A stretch of DNA of 64,000 nucleotides from UBA1535 sp002323775 (GCA_031993545.1 DAMAHZ010000008.1:7178-71177), one strand, 5' to 3'; shown: positions 8,730 through 17,401, numbered from the stretch's first letter. Program-made: numbers and translations. The notes: generated by a model from the sequence alone, not told the origin.

Positions 8730-10001
8730 ATGTTCTTTTTACAAAGCGATTTAAACAATTCGCAAACTATGATAGTTCAATCAGTTTTAAAAAAAATGGG
8801 TTTCTATAACGGAAAAGTCAATGGTGTCTATAACTCTAACCTCGAAGAAGCAGTTAGACAATTTCAAGTTCAAAATGGAATTTTGGCAGATGGTATTGTA
8901 GGACCTGTTACATATAAGGCTCTTGAAAAATACATATTAGGTTATACATATTACAAAATTCAACCAAATGACACATTATATAACATAGCTGAAAAAAATC
9001 ATTCCACAGTAAACTTGATACTGTCAGCAAATCCAGGCATAGATTCAAGCAGCTTAATACAAAACACTGTAATAACAGTGCCTTTTAATTATAATGTTGT
9101 AATGGACGACATAAAATACACATATAACGTTATGTGGTACAACATTATGGGGCTTATACAGAGATATCCTTTCTTAGATGCAAGCAGCATAGGTAAAAGT
9201 GTTCTTGGCAATGACCTATATTTAATTAGATTTGGAAGTGGACCTAAAAAAATACATATAAACGCCTCTCATCACGCTCTTGAATGGATAACCAGCGTAT
9301 TTATAATGAAATTTATTGAAAGTATATCAAAGGCATACGTAAATGGCGAGTATATAGATGGATACAACATCAGAAATATATTTGATACTCATACATTTTA
9401 CATTGTACCAATGGTTAACCCTGATGGAGTTGATTTAGTGAACGAGGGTTTGCAGCCTAATAACCCATATTATAATGATTTAATCATGTGGAATAAGACA
9501 GGAAGGCCATTTTCAGAAGTTTGGCAAGCGAACATAAGGGGAGTTGACTTAAATCACAACTATGATGCTGCATGGCAAGAATCAAAAAATGCAGAAAAAG
9601 CACTTGGCATAACTGGGCCAGGTCCAACAAGATATTCTGGAGAATATCCATTTTCAGAGCCTGAAACACAGGCAATGAGAGACTTAACGCAAAGTGAAGA
9701 TTTTTATTTAGCCTTAGCATATCATACTCAGGGTGAGGTAATTTATTGGAATTTCATGAATCTAGCCACACAAAGAGACCAGGAAATAGGAGATATTTTA
9801 GCAAGAGCAAGCGGATACGACTTAGATACAGCAAGTGGCGTTGCCTCATATGCTGGTTATAAAGATTGGTTTATAAAGGATTTTAGAAAGCCTGGCTATA
9901 CCGTTGAAGCAGGAAAAGGTAAAAATCCTCTGCCAATAACTCAATTGCCAAGAATTTATGAGGATAATATGCGACTTATTTTAGCTGCCACTACAGTTTA
10001 A
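8730..10001 (+). CDS. M14 family zinc carboxypeptidase with peptidoglycan-binding and LysM domains
   Basis: Predicted gamma-D-glutamyl-(L)-diamino acid peptidase acting on cell-wall peptides (spore or vegetative). Residues ~5-68 form a PG_binding_1 repeat (AVRQFQVQNGILADGIVGP), ~73-118 a LysM domain (YYKIQPNDTLYNIAEKN), and ~125-423 an M14 peptidase. The zinc ligands are H182-A-L-E185 and H332, and the catalytic Glu is E393 in TVEAGKGKNP, as in ENP1-type enzymes. There is no signal peptide, as in some sporulation-compartment homologues. AGAGGTGAAATACT precedes the ATG. It is monocistronic and ends at a hairpin shared with the convergent unknown gene. Confidence 0.92.
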   Translation: MFFLQSDLNNSQTMIVQSVLKKMGFYNGKVNGVYNSNLEEAVRQFQVQNGILADGIVGPVTYKALEKYILGYTYYKIQPNDTLYNIAEKNHSTVNLILSANPGIDSSSLIQNTVITVPFNYNVVMDDIKYTYNVMWYNIMGLIQRYPFLDASSIGKSVLGNDLYLIRFGSGPKKIHINASHHALEWITSVFIMKFIESISKAYVNGEYIDGYNIRNIFDTHTFYIVPMVNPDGVDLVNEGLQPNNPYYNDLIMWNKTGRPFSEVWQANIRGVDLNHNYDAAWQESKNAEKALGITGPGPTRYSGEYPFSEPETQAMRDLTQSEDFYLALAYHTQGEVIYWNFMNLATQRDQEIGDILARASGYDLDTASGVASYAGYKDWFIKDFRKPGYTVEAGKGKNPLPITQLPRIYEDNMRLILAATTV

Positions 10002-10011
10002 TAGTAAATTA

Positions 10012-10066
10012 AAAAACAAATTAGCTAAGAACTCTCTCATATAGTTCTTAGCTAATTTGCTTTTTA
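10012..10066. terminator. Bidirectional hairpin terminator
   Basis: Arms AAAAACAAATTAGCTAAGAA and TTCTTAGCTAATTTGCTTTTT lie between two convergent genes (stops at 10001 and 10071), with A/T tracts on both sides. The core TTAGCTAAGAACT distantly resembles the TTTAGCGAAGAG hairpin family. Confidence 0.8.
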
Positions 10067-10070
10067 TCTA

Positions 10071-10577
10071 TTAATTTATATATCTACTTTCCTCTTCGAT
10101 TTCAAAAACATTTAACTGCTCTTGCAGAATTTCTATATTATCCTCATATTCTTCTATACTTATTTGCTTTGTATTCAACATGAAATTCAAAGTGTTTTTT
10201 CCGTCTGCATATAAATACATTTCTTTGCATGGAACTATATCATTTCTTCTAAAATCTTGATATTTCGATTTGTAAGCTTCTATGTTTATTTGCCCATGCT
10301 TTAAATTAGTAACTGTACCAGTTAAGTTAAGTTCATTAATTTTTATACCATGGTCATTAAAATAATTCCTTATATGTCGTATAAATACATAATGATGTTT
10401 TTTAATTTCAAAGGAAACATCTGCATTAAGCATATTATTATCTATATCATCATTAAAAAAATCTATATTCATATCATATTGTTTTTTTAAATCAAATTCA
10501 GCTATATCAATCACAGAAGATAGTTTTTCCATTATATCACTGTCTGTAATTTTTGTATTCTTTAAATAATATTTCAT
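10071..10577 (-). CDS. Unknown conserved-looking cytoplasmic protein
   Basis: 168 residues, acidic, without signal peptide or membrane segments, starting MKYYLKNTKITDSDIMEKL. I do not recognise the family. Visible features are a run of charged helices, a central beta-rich part (INIEAYKSKYQDFRRND) and a conserved-looking YLYADGKNTLNFMLN segment. An AGGAG lies 11 bases before the ATG. It is convergent with the M14 peptidase gene and upstream of nothing on its own strand, so it is likely a single-gene unit. No function is offered. Confidence 0.6.
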   Translation of the reverse strand: MKYYLKNTKITDSDIMEKLSSVIDIAEFDLKKQYDMNIDFFNDDIDNNMLNADVSFEIKKHHYVFIRHIRNYFNDHGIKINELNLTGTVTNLKHGQINIEAYKSKYQDFRRNDIVPCKEMYLYADGKNTLNFMLNTKQISIEEYEDNIEILQEQLNVFEIEEESRYIN

Positions 10578-10668
10578 AATATCATGTACTCCTTTCTGTT
10601 ATTACTTAAATTTTCGTTTCGTAGGGCTTTAGTTCTGATTCACCCGTTTTGTACATTAACCTTACTGA

Positions 10669-11982
10669 CTAATCGACATTCAAATATTCTATAAATTTTT
10701 TCATTCTCGCTTCGTAGCCAGATTCTTTTGGTTCATAAAATTTTGTTTTTACCCCGTCTGGTAAATATTGTTGTTTTACGTAAAATTTATCGTAATCGTG
10801 TGGATATTTATATCCTATTCCATGCTTCAATCTATCTGCACCTTTATAGCTTGCATCTTTTAGGTGATTAGGCACTTCATTTGAACACTTTTCTATTGCA
10901 GCCAAGGCTTTATCCAATGCCATATATGAGGAATTGCTTTTCGGTGCACAGGCTATATATACAACTGCCTGTGCCAATATTATTCTGCCCTCTGGCATCC
11001 CTATAACTTCTATAGCATTAAAAGCATTTAGTGCTACCTCTAAGGCCCTAGGGTCAGCGTTGCCTACGTCCTCTGAGGCTGCTATAACTATCCTTCTTGC
11101 TATAAATTTGGGGTCTTCTCCGCCCTTAATCATTTTAGCTAGCCAAAATATGGCTGCATCCGGGTCTGAACCCCTCATACTCTTAATAAATGCAGAGATA
11201 GTATCATAATGCTCATCACCTTTTTTATCATATGTGAGCTTTTTACTTTGTATACACTCCTCGGCATCTCTTATGGTAAAATTTATAATATTTTTATCGT
11301 CTGCCTCTGTAGTTGTTATGCCAAGCTCTAATGCACTAAGAGCCTTCCTAACATCTCCGTTTGAGTTATTTATTATATGCTCGAGGCTTCCAGCTTCGAT
11401 GTTAATACTTAAATTGCCATAGCCTCTTTCTTTATCAGATATTGCCTTTAATAAAACCTCTTTTATATCATCACCGGTTATCCTTTTAAATTCGAATACA
11501 AGTGACCTTGATATAAGAGCAGAATTTACTTCAAAGTAAGGATTTTCAGTAGTTGCACCTATTAAAATTATCGTACCGTTTTCTACATAGGGCAAAAGTG
11601 CATCCTGCTGAGTTTTGTTAAATCTATGAATTTCATCAACAAACAATATAGTTCGCTTGTTATACATTGAAAGACTGTTGATTGCTTCATCAATTTTTTC
11701 TTTTATATCCTTTATTCCACTTGTAACTGCATTAAGGGTTGTAAAATTGTTATCAGTTGTTTTTGCAATTATCTTAGCCAGAGTTGTCTTTCCTGTCCCA
11801 GGAGGCCCATAAAAAATCGCTGAAGTTAGCTTGTCCGCCATAATTGCACGGTTTAAAATTTTTCCCTTTCCAACTATATGAGTTTGTCCAACAAAATAAT
11901 CAAGACTATCAGGTCTCATTCTTTCAGCTAGAGGTCCTAGGCTTTTGATAGCTTCAGCATATTGCATCTCGAATATATTCAT
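10669..11982 (-). CDS. rarA: Replication-associated recombination protein A (RarA/MgsA)
   Basis: AAA+ ATPase of the clamp-loader group that acts at stalled replication forks. Walker A is YGPPGTGKTTLAK, Walker B is ILFVDEIHRFN, and sensor segment GATTENPYF is present. The C-terminal half contains the family-specific KSMRGSDPDAAIFWLAKM and the tetramerisation region. The ATG at 11982 is preferred over TTG at 11988 because GAGG lies 7 bases upstream and RarA proteins start near here. It begins 2 bases after the rseC stop, so the two are translationally close. Normal length (437 aa). Confidence 0.95.
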   Translation of the reverse strand: MNIFEMQYAEAIKSLGPLAERMRPDSLDYFVGQTHIVGKGKILNRAIMADKLTSAIFYGPPGTGKTTLAKIIAKTTDNNFTTLNAVTSGIKDIKEKIDEAINSLSMYNKRTILFVDEIHRFNKTQQDALLPYVENGTIILIGATTENPYFEVNSALISRSLVFEFKRITGDDIKEVLLKAISDKERGYGNLSINIEAGSLEHIINNSNGDVRKALSALELGITTTEADDKNIINFTIRDAEECIQSKKLTYDKKGDEHYDTISAFIKSMRGSDPDAAIFWLAKMIKGGEDPKFIARRIVIAASEDVGNADPRALEVALNAFNAIEVIGMPEGRIILAQAVVYIACAPKSNSSYMALDKALAAIEKCSNEVPNHLKDASYKGADRLKHGIGYKYPHDYDKFYVKQQYLPDGVKTKFYEPKESGYEARMKKFIEYLNVD

Positions 11983-11984
11983 AC

Positions 11985-12404
11985 TCAATCCTCTAATTTT
12001 CGCAAAATCGTATATTTAAAGCTCTTTCTTGAAGATTCTAGTTTATCATACTTTTTCAAAATAAAAAACGATACAATCAAAGACAAAAGTCCAATCAGTG
12101 CTGCGTATATTTGTCCGTTTTCATCTTTTATTAAAGAGCTTACTAAAAATATTACAGCTACCATAATAACAAGCGGTAAACCGTATAAAACAAATGAATA
12201 TTTTACTACACTTACATCTTCAGAAGAAATCTCAACTTCATCTCCAACCTCTATATTAGGTATAATATCAGCCTTTATGTCCATATCAGGAACATTACAG
12301 GCAGAGCTACAGCCTTTGCAGTTATCTCCACACATAGACCTTCTTTTTATTGAAACTATGGCAGTATTGCCATTAATTTTCTTTATCCTACCATTTTGAG
12401 TCAT
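11985..12404 (-). CDS. RseC/SoxR-reducing system family membrane protein
   Basis: A 139-residue protein with an N-terminal beta domain (GRIKKINGNTAIVSIKR), a Cys cluster (C-x4-C-x2-C-x3-C in MCGDNCKGCSSAC), then two adjacent membrane helices at about residues 72-93 and 100-116. This is the RseC/MucC layout. In clostridia such proteins are often encoded near Rnf or other redox genes and may act in electron transfer or Fe-S supply, but no Rnf gene is in this window. It is directly upstream of rarA. Confidence 0.85.
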   Translation of the reverse strand: MTQNGRIKKINGNTAIVSIKRRSMCGDNCKGCSSACNVPDMDIKADIIPNIEVGDEVEISSEDVSVVKYSFVLYGLPLVIMVAVIFLVSSLIKDENGQIYAALIGLLSLIVSFFILKKYDKLESSRKSFKYTILRKLED

Positions 12405-12414
12405 CTTTAATCAC

Positions 12415-12810
12415 TTCCCTACTATTTTATTAACTTAGGCTTTTACACTATAGCATCAATTACAAAATCAATATCCTTCTTAAGAAAATTACAAATATTC
12501 TCTTGCGTTAATTTTTCTTATATGACAGTAGATTGCCATCCTTTTTTATACTGTAAATATTATTTCAGATATTTTCAGCCTTGATTGTCAATCTTATCAA
12601 GTGAGGAATGTAATTGCCTGCTTAAATTAGTTATATCATAAATATCAAAATCAATCAATACCATATTACATATGAAACTTCTGGTAATAGCCTAAGAAGT
12701 ATAGCTATCAACTCCGCCAAGTCCTACAATCAAACCTTTAGATTTATTTATATTTTCAACTGCATCATCGCCATATATCAATCTTAATCGTTATTTTTCA
12801 TATTTCAAAG
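12415..12810 (-). pseudogene. Decayed tcdA-like (ThiF/E1 family) gene remnant
   Basis: Read on the minus strand, this stretch encodes pieces recognisable as the start of tRNA threonylcarbamoyladenosine dehydratase: RLRLIYGDDAVENI, then KGLIVGLGGVDSYTS, a stop, AITRS, then VLIDFDIYDITNLSRQLH, another stop and a frame change to ENICNFLKKDIDFVIDAI, which ends at a stop where the family continues DTV. The GxGGVGS nucleotide-binding loop has one altered Gly. At least three in-frame stops and one frame change show that it is dead. The C-terminal half is absent. It borders the RiPP locus. Confidence 0.8.
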
Positions 12811-12997
12811 CAATCAACTGTATATATAATATAAAAATCTGCTTTTGAGAATCTTTATTAATTATACAATAAAATTTGATATATAACAATAGAAAAGTCC
12901 TGCAACAATTTTTATTTATAATTATGAGTTTTGATGGTATAATTTCAACTTAAAATCAAATTATAAATTTCTGTATTTTGGACCATAGCTCATATCA
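12811..12997. other. Intergenic AT-rich DNA, no gene seen
   Basis: Between the tcdA-like remnant and the first RiPP-locus operator there is no open reading frame with a ribosome binding site, no strong hairpin and no RNA gene that I can recognise. Confidence 0.6.
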
Positions 12998-13048
12998 ATG
13001 GACAAGTTGTCATATTTTTTTCATTTTTTAATATGATAACTTGTCCGT
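12998..13048. promoter_or_regulatory. RiPP-locus palindromic operator O5 (secreted-peptide promoter)
   Basis: Arms ATGGACAAGTTGTCATATTT (12998-13017) and AATATGATAACTTGTCCGT (13030-13048) flank an AT spacer. It shares the GGACAAGTT(T/G)TCATA core with operators at 17463, 17819, 18167 and 18526. It abuts the -35 of the small secreted peptide gene. Inferred binding site of the HTH-TPR regulator encoded next door. Confidence 0.8.
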
Positions 13049-13076
13049 TGTATTTTAAAGAAATCAGTGATAAATT
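13048..13076 (+). promoter_or_regulatory. Promoter of the small secreted peptide gene
   Basis: -35 TTGTAT (13048-13053), 17-base spacer, -10 TAAATT (13071-13076). The -35 begins one base after the operator's TTGTCC arm, the same geometry as at the radical SAM and precursor promoters. The leader to the ATG is about 40 bases. Confidence 0.65.
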
Positions 13077-13122
13077 ATATGTATTAAAAATAACAAAAAA
13101 TTATTTGAAAGGAATTTAAAAT

Positions 13123-13293
13123 ATGAAAAATTTAAAAAAATTAATAGTTTTTATATTGACACTTAGTCTTTTGTTATCATCACTTACAATGTCCATTTAT
13201 GCTTATGAAATTAACTATGGAGATAATGGAAATTCAAAAAATGACATTAGTCCCTGTAGTGATATGCCTGATAAACATAGTAATAATAGTTAA
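13123..13293 (+). CDS. Small secreted peptide, candidate signalling pheromone precursor
   Basis: 56 residues. It starts MKNLKKLIVFILTLSLLLSS, a basic end followed by a hydrophobic core, with a plausible signal-peptidase site after SIYA (residue 27). About 29 exported residues follow, hydrophilic, with one Cys, ending in DISPCSDMPDKHSNNS. AAAGGA lies 9 bases before the ATG. The stop overlaps by four bases the stop of the convergent HTH-TPR regulator gene, and a copy of the locus operator lies upstream of its promoter. This layout resembles RRNPP-type sensor/pheromone pairs, in which a short exported peptide is encoded next to its receptor. The signalling role is inferred; an antimicrobial or unrelated secreted peptide is possible. 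Confidence 0.7.
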   Translation: MKNLKKLIVFILTLSLLLSSLTMSIYAYEINYGDNGNSKNDISPCSDMPDKHSNNS

Positions 13294-15281
13294 ATATTAA
13301 CTAGTTTATTTTTCAAAAATTTTTCTATAAGTTTATCATCTATGAATTGACTAATTGATAATGCTTGTTCAAGTTTATCCTTATATAAATAGATTTCATG
13401 AGGCTGCATTTCTTTTTTGTCAGCCTCAAATCTTTTTTTTAAATTGAAAGCTTCATTATATATCAATCTTCCTATAAACTTACTTCTCCTGCACTTTAAA
13501 GACTCATAAATTGTTTTTTCTGCTATTTCATCTGATTTATCATAATTTCCCACATCACCCTGTAGACTTGCATATAATGTCATTACTAATTCATATGTTA
13601 TGATATAAGTACTTATATCAAGATTAAAATTATTGTAATAATTTTCACACCAAGCCAACCATTTCATAGCATCTTCATTTTTACCTTCTTTCTTATAAAC
13701 CAAAGCTATGTTATAGATAAGCAAAATTTCTCTTTTAGTAAAATATTTTTTAGTATTAGAAAATATATCATCTTCAGTTAGAGTAAGTTCTAATGATTCA
13801 GTAAATTTATTTATAGTTTCTTTATTATTTATCTTATTCAAATTATACAATATCACAGTCTCATATAATCCCAAATATTGTTTATTTAATTTACTTGATA
13901 AATCAATATTATTTTTAAATTCTTCCAAAGTTTTATATGCTTCTTCATATTTGTCTAAATCTATTAAACGAGATAATTTCTTCTCCAATTCATATGCTTC
14001 ATAATTACTACAATCAAAAACATATGCTTGAGATTCTCCTAATATACCTAAGGCTATAAAAATATTATTTATTGTATGAGAATATGAATTTATACCATCA
14101 CTCTCTATTCTTTCTAAGGTTTTCATACTAACTTTTGCTCTAACAGCTAAATCCTCTATAGACATACCAAACATTTTTCTTCTTATCTTTATTATTTCTC
14201 CTACAGAATATATTTCTCTGTTATGATTTAGAGGATACCAATGATATGGTTCTTCGATAAGATTATATTTTTTAAAAAACATGCTAAATAATTTTTTTTC
14301 TTTTTCATTTCTTACTTTTAGATTTATATATGAGTTCATACATCTTATGTCATCTTCAGTTTTTCCTTCTTTATTTTCATATGAGTTTATTATATTATTT
14401 AATGCTATAGCTTTATTTTCTATAATCTCCTCAACAAAATATAACTTTGAGCTTCTTTGTAAATGAAGTATTGATTTATTGCAATTTTTTAATAAAAGTA
14501 TATCTTCATTATTAGAAATCTGTTTTTTGGCAAGTAAACAAGCAATCTTCGAATATAATTTTGCTTTAATTATGCCATCAAACTTAATTTCTTTATTATC
14601 AATATTATTATCTTGAATATAATTTAATATTTCATTATATCTTTTTTGTACAGATTCACAATTATACGCCTTCTCTTTGTAGCTTAAACATTCTATCATA
14701 AAAAACAACTCGTTATAGCTTAATAAAAGACCTCTTAATGATATGTTTTCAAAATTATGAACAGTTATTTCAACTGCATCTTTTAGTTTAAAGTAGATTT
14801 TTTCAAAATCTTCATTTTGTAGCTGCATTATTCTTGCTTCCATCAACAATACAAATCTTTCGTGAAGCTTGTCAATATTTTTGGTAGCATCCCTAAATTC
14901 CTGTATTTTTACCTTTGCTTTTTGAATATCTTTTGCCTCTATTAAATATATGATTTCATAGCACATATTAAATGTTTTATATTCTTTCTTTGACAAATAA
15001 TTTTCAAAATCACCCTCATTTATACCAAGCCTTTGTAAAAATAAATCTAACATCAGCTTGCTTATATATTTCCCCTTATTAATAAATTCTGAAAAATAAC
15101 TTTCAGTACAAATTCCATAGCATAGTTTTTTTGCTGTGATATTTCTACTATTGCATATTCCCTTTATAAGCTGTCTTATATTCAGTAATTTATCAGTGTC
15201 CTTGTTGTCATTGTTATTATGTACTATGCCTATGTTTTTTTCAACATTTTTAGTATTAACAGTTTTTGCCACAAAGCTCAC
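13290..15281 (-). CDS. Large transcriptional regulator with two HTH domains and TPR-like helices
   Basis: 663 residues (or slightly fewer). An N-terminal XRE-like HTH with its linker helix lies at about residues 34-95 (QLIKGICNSRNITAKKLCYG), followed by helical repeats to ~345. A second, clearer XRE-type HTH is at ~360-415 (EIIKIRRKMFGMSIEDLAVR), then a second set of TPR-like helices reaches the C-terminus. The layout resembles RRNPP peptide-sensing regulators but duplicated, as if two HTH-TPR units were fused. The first codon is GTG at 15281; a second GTG at 15272 is better spaced from AAAGGGG. A likely promoter is TTGCAT-17-TAAAAT. Predicted to bind the locus palindromes as a peptide-dependent activator or repressor; this is inferred from context. 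Confidence 0.82.
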   Translation of the reverse strand: MSFVAKTVNTKNVEKNIGIVHNNNDNKDTDKLLNIRQLIKGICNSRNITAKKLCYGICTESYFSEFINKGKYISKLMLDLFLQRLGINEGDFENYLSKKEYKTFNMCYEIIYLIEAKDIQKAKVKIQEFRDATKNIDKLHERFVLLMEARIMQLQNEDFEKIYFKLKDAVEITVHNFENISLRGLLLSYNELFFMIECLSYKEKAYNCESVQKRYNEILNYIQDNNIDNKEIKFDGIIKAKLYSKIACLLAKKQISNNEDILLLKNCNKSILHLQRSSKLYFVEEIIENKAIALNNIINSYENKEGKTEDDIRCMNSYINLKVRNEKEKKLFSMFFKKYNLIEEPYHWYPLNHNREIYSVGEIIKIRRKMFGMSIEDLAVRAKVSMKTLERIESDGINSYSHTINNIFIALGILGESQAYVFDCSNYEAYELEKKLSRLIDLDKYEEAYKTLEEFKNNIDLSSKLNKQYLGLYETVILYNLNKINNKETINKFTESLELTLTEDDIFSNTKKYFTKREILLIYNIALVYKKEGKNEDAMKWLAWCENYYNNFNLDISTYIITYELVMTLYASLQGDVGNYDKSDEIAEKTIYESLKCRRSKFIGRLIYNEAFNLKKRFEADKKEMQPHEIYLYKDKLEQALSISQFIDDKLIEKFLKNKLVNI

Positions 15282-15388
15282 TTCCCCTTTATAAATTTTT
15301 ATTATCCTTATTTTAACAAATTTAGACTATTCATGCAAACAAAAATGATGTGTAACTTATTCTATATTTTACTAATTTTGTCAAATAA

Positions 15389-15422
15389 AAAACTTATAAA
15401 TATTAACATTTATAAGTTTTTC
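15389..15422 (-). terminator. Intrinsic terminator of the ABC transporter gene
   Basis: Read on the minus strand, AAAACTTATAAATG pairs with ATTTATAAGTTTTT and ends in a T-run, 24 bases past the transporter stop codon and before the regulator promoter. Confidence 0.75.
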
Positions 15423-15445
15423 TACAATTCTATTTTATTATTTTT

Positions 15446-17086
15446 TTACATAGTACCATAATACTGAACTGCGTTTAAATCTATTGTATAATCAACCATG
15501 TCACTCGTTACTTGATCATGGGATATTATAATAATAATTCTTTCATTTTTTAACTCTTGTATATATTTGTAAAACTCAGCTTTACTATCCTTATCCATAG
15601 CGGAGGTTGGTTCATCAAATATTAGTAAAGACGGATTTTTGATTAACTCTCTAATTATTGATAATTTTTGTTTTTCACCACCAGATATATTAGTTGAATT
15701 TTCATTTATAATTTGATTAAATTTGTCCTCCTCAGAATTAAGAAATTTTTCCAGACCAATTAATTTTATATATTTGTTTAATACCTCAATATCATAATCA
15801 TTAGAAAGTGTTACATTGTTTATTATTGTATCTTCAATCAATATAGGATTTTGCTCTACAATTCCAATTAGATTTTTTCTTATTTTATTCATGTCCAATA
15901 ATTTTATATCTTTATTATCATAACATATATTCCCCTCATACTTATCCTCATATAAGCCTATCAATAAGCTTATAAGCGTACTCTTACCTGCTCCGTTGTC
16001 ACCTTTAATCCAATAAATATTTCCTTTTTCAAATTTATAACTTAAATCATTGATTATAAGCTTTTCATCGTATTTAAAATTTATATTATCTAGTCTAATA
16101 CTATTAATCTCACTTAAATTATCGCCATTGCTAACAACACTAGGTCTATCTAACAACTCTTTTATTCTATTGTACGAAGCTAAATTCGTTTGGTAGCTTT
16201 CACCAAAAGAAGCAAAAAACATTAATGAATTCATTGTTTTATCAAGATAACTGGATAATATATAAAAAGTTCCTATTGTCATATTGCCTTTTATAATATT
16301 AATTCCTCCAATAATAAATAATACAAGTTTTGTTGTGATTGATAACAGCATCATAAATGAACTATATAAATTTGTCAGTTTTTGAGCATTCATAAGTTTT
16401 CTGTATACCATTAAGAAAGCCTTATTTAATGCTGAAAAAAACACATCTTCAATTGAATGTGACTTTATAAATTTAGCATGAGAGATTTGATTATTTACAT
16501 TGGCAAAATATCTTGATTGCTGTTCTCTAAGTTGAATAGATGCTTTGTATATTGGTTTTTTAAAAATTTTATAAAGTAAAACATAAAGCACTGCTATAAT
16601 TATAATAAATATTGAAATTTTATAATCTGTTTTCACAATGAAAACAAGCGAAATTGATAATCCTACCAAATTTAGTATTATACTTGCTATTATACTAAGG
16701 CAGAAATGAATTATATCTTTTGAATCGTTTTTTATTCTTTGACTTAAATATGAGCTATTCTCATTTTCTAAGTCTAATAAAGATACCGTATGAAGATGCT
16801 TTAAAATATCAGTACATAGTAAAAATCCACTTTTTGCTTCTATATTAACTCTGATATAAGTCGAAAGATATGAGAATAAAACATTAGATAAATTTACAAT
16901 TAAATAAATAGTAACATAATTTATTAGAAAATTAATATTTTTTACATAAACAATATTGTCTATAAATTTTCCAGATATTATAGGCATAATTATAATAAAC
17001 ATCCCAATTACTATATTCATAAAAATATACGAATAAAACTTAAAATTATATTGTTTTATAAACTTCATACTAAATTTAAACATCAT
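15446..17086 (-). CDS. ABC exporter (fused permease and ATPase) of the RiPP locus
   Basis: A half-transporter of 546 residues: about six membrane helices in residues 1-305, then an ATPase domain with Walker A GDNGAGKST, Q-loop VEQNP, signature SGGEKQ, Walker B LLIFDEPT and H-loop SHD. There is no N-terminal C39 peptidase domain, unlike many bacteriocin exporters, so leader removal must be done elsewhere. Two consecutive ATGs (17086 and 17083) follow GAGGTGG; the second is better spaced. It lies on the same strand downstream of the four precursor genes, after a terminator, and may be expressed by read-through or a weak promoter of its own. Likely exports the modified peptides and may confer self-protection. 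Confidence 0.9.
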   Translation of the reverse strand: MMFKFSMKFIKQYNFKFYSYIFMNIVIGMFIIIMPIISGKFIDNIVYVKNINFLINYVTIYLIVNLSNVLFSYLSTYIRVNIEAKSGFLLCTDILKHLHTVSLLDLENENSSYLSQRIKNDSKDIIHFCLSIIASIILNLVGLSISLVFIVKTDYKISIFIIIIAVLYVLLYKIFKKPIYKASIQLREQQSRYFANVNNQISHAKFIKSHSIEDVFFSALNKAFLMVYRKLMNAQKLTNLYSSFMMLLSITTKLVLFIIGGINIIKGNMTIGTFYILSSYLDKTMNSLMFFASFGESYQTNLASYNRIKELLDRPSVVSNGDNLSEINSIRLDNINFKYDEKLIINDLSYKFEKGNIYWIKGDNGAGKSTLISLLIGLYEDKYEGNICYDNKDIKLLDMNKIRKNLIGIVEQNPILIEDTIINNVTLSNDYDIEVLNKYIKLIGLEKFLNSEEDKFNQIINENSTNISGGEKQKLSIIRELIKNPSLLIFDEPTSAMDKDSKAEFYKYIQELKNERIIIIISHDQVTSDMVDYTIDLNAVQYYGTM

Positions 17087-17189
17087 TCCACCTCATAATG
17101 ATTTTTATATAAAAAATTTTATTTTTTATTAGTAAATATTTATTTAATTTACACTCTATCTCTCACTGCTATAGCAATATCTTCTTATA

Positions 17190-17238
17190 ATTGAAAACAA
17201 AAATTTCGCTTTAATAAAGCGAAATTTTTGTTTTCAAT
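17190..17238. terminator. Terminator of RiPP precursor gene 1
   Basis: Near-perfect hairpin: ATTGAAAACAAAAATTTCGC pairs with GCGAAATTTTTGTTTTCAAT, 8 bases past the stop. The T-rich arm makes it a likely bidirectional terminator. It shares the CAAAAATT(T)CGC core with the terminators after precursors 2-4. Confidence 0.8.
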
Positions 17239-17245
17239 TTAAAAA

Positions 17246-17401
17246 TTACACCTCACAAACAGGACCATTCATACTTCTATCAGGTTCTCTTGGCGGCTTT
17301 GGACCACCGCATGAAGCGATAATACAATGTTCTACCATTTGAATACCAACTATGGCGTCATCTTCTTCCGGTGCCCATATGCTGTTTAATAAGTTTTTCA
17401 T
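17246..17401 (-). CDS. RiPP precursor peptide 1 (SCGGPKPP family)
   Basis: 51 residues, too short for routine calling. The leader starts MKNLLNSIWAPEEDDAI; the C-terminal part is SCGGPKPPREPDRSMNGPVC-EV, with Cys31 and Cys49 seventeen residues apart and an extra Cys26. AGGAGG lies 7 bases before the ATG. It has its own operator/promoter and terminator. The conserved leader in four adjacent paralogues, the variable middle and the Pro/Cys-rich end next to two radical SAM/SPASM enzymes mark it as a ribosomally made, post-translationally modified peptide. The cross-link type (thioether or C-C) cannot be read. Its last 22 residues are identical to those of precursor 3. Confidence 0.85.
   Translation of the reverse strand: MKNLLNSIWAPEEDDAIVGIQMVEHCIIASCGGPKPPREPDRSMNGPVCEV

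Noticed and set aside
15219..15461. 80-codon plus-strand frame between the regulator and exporter
   Set aside because: It overlaps the regulator start and the exporter terminator, has no ribosome binding site and is Phe/Tyr-rich shadow sequence.
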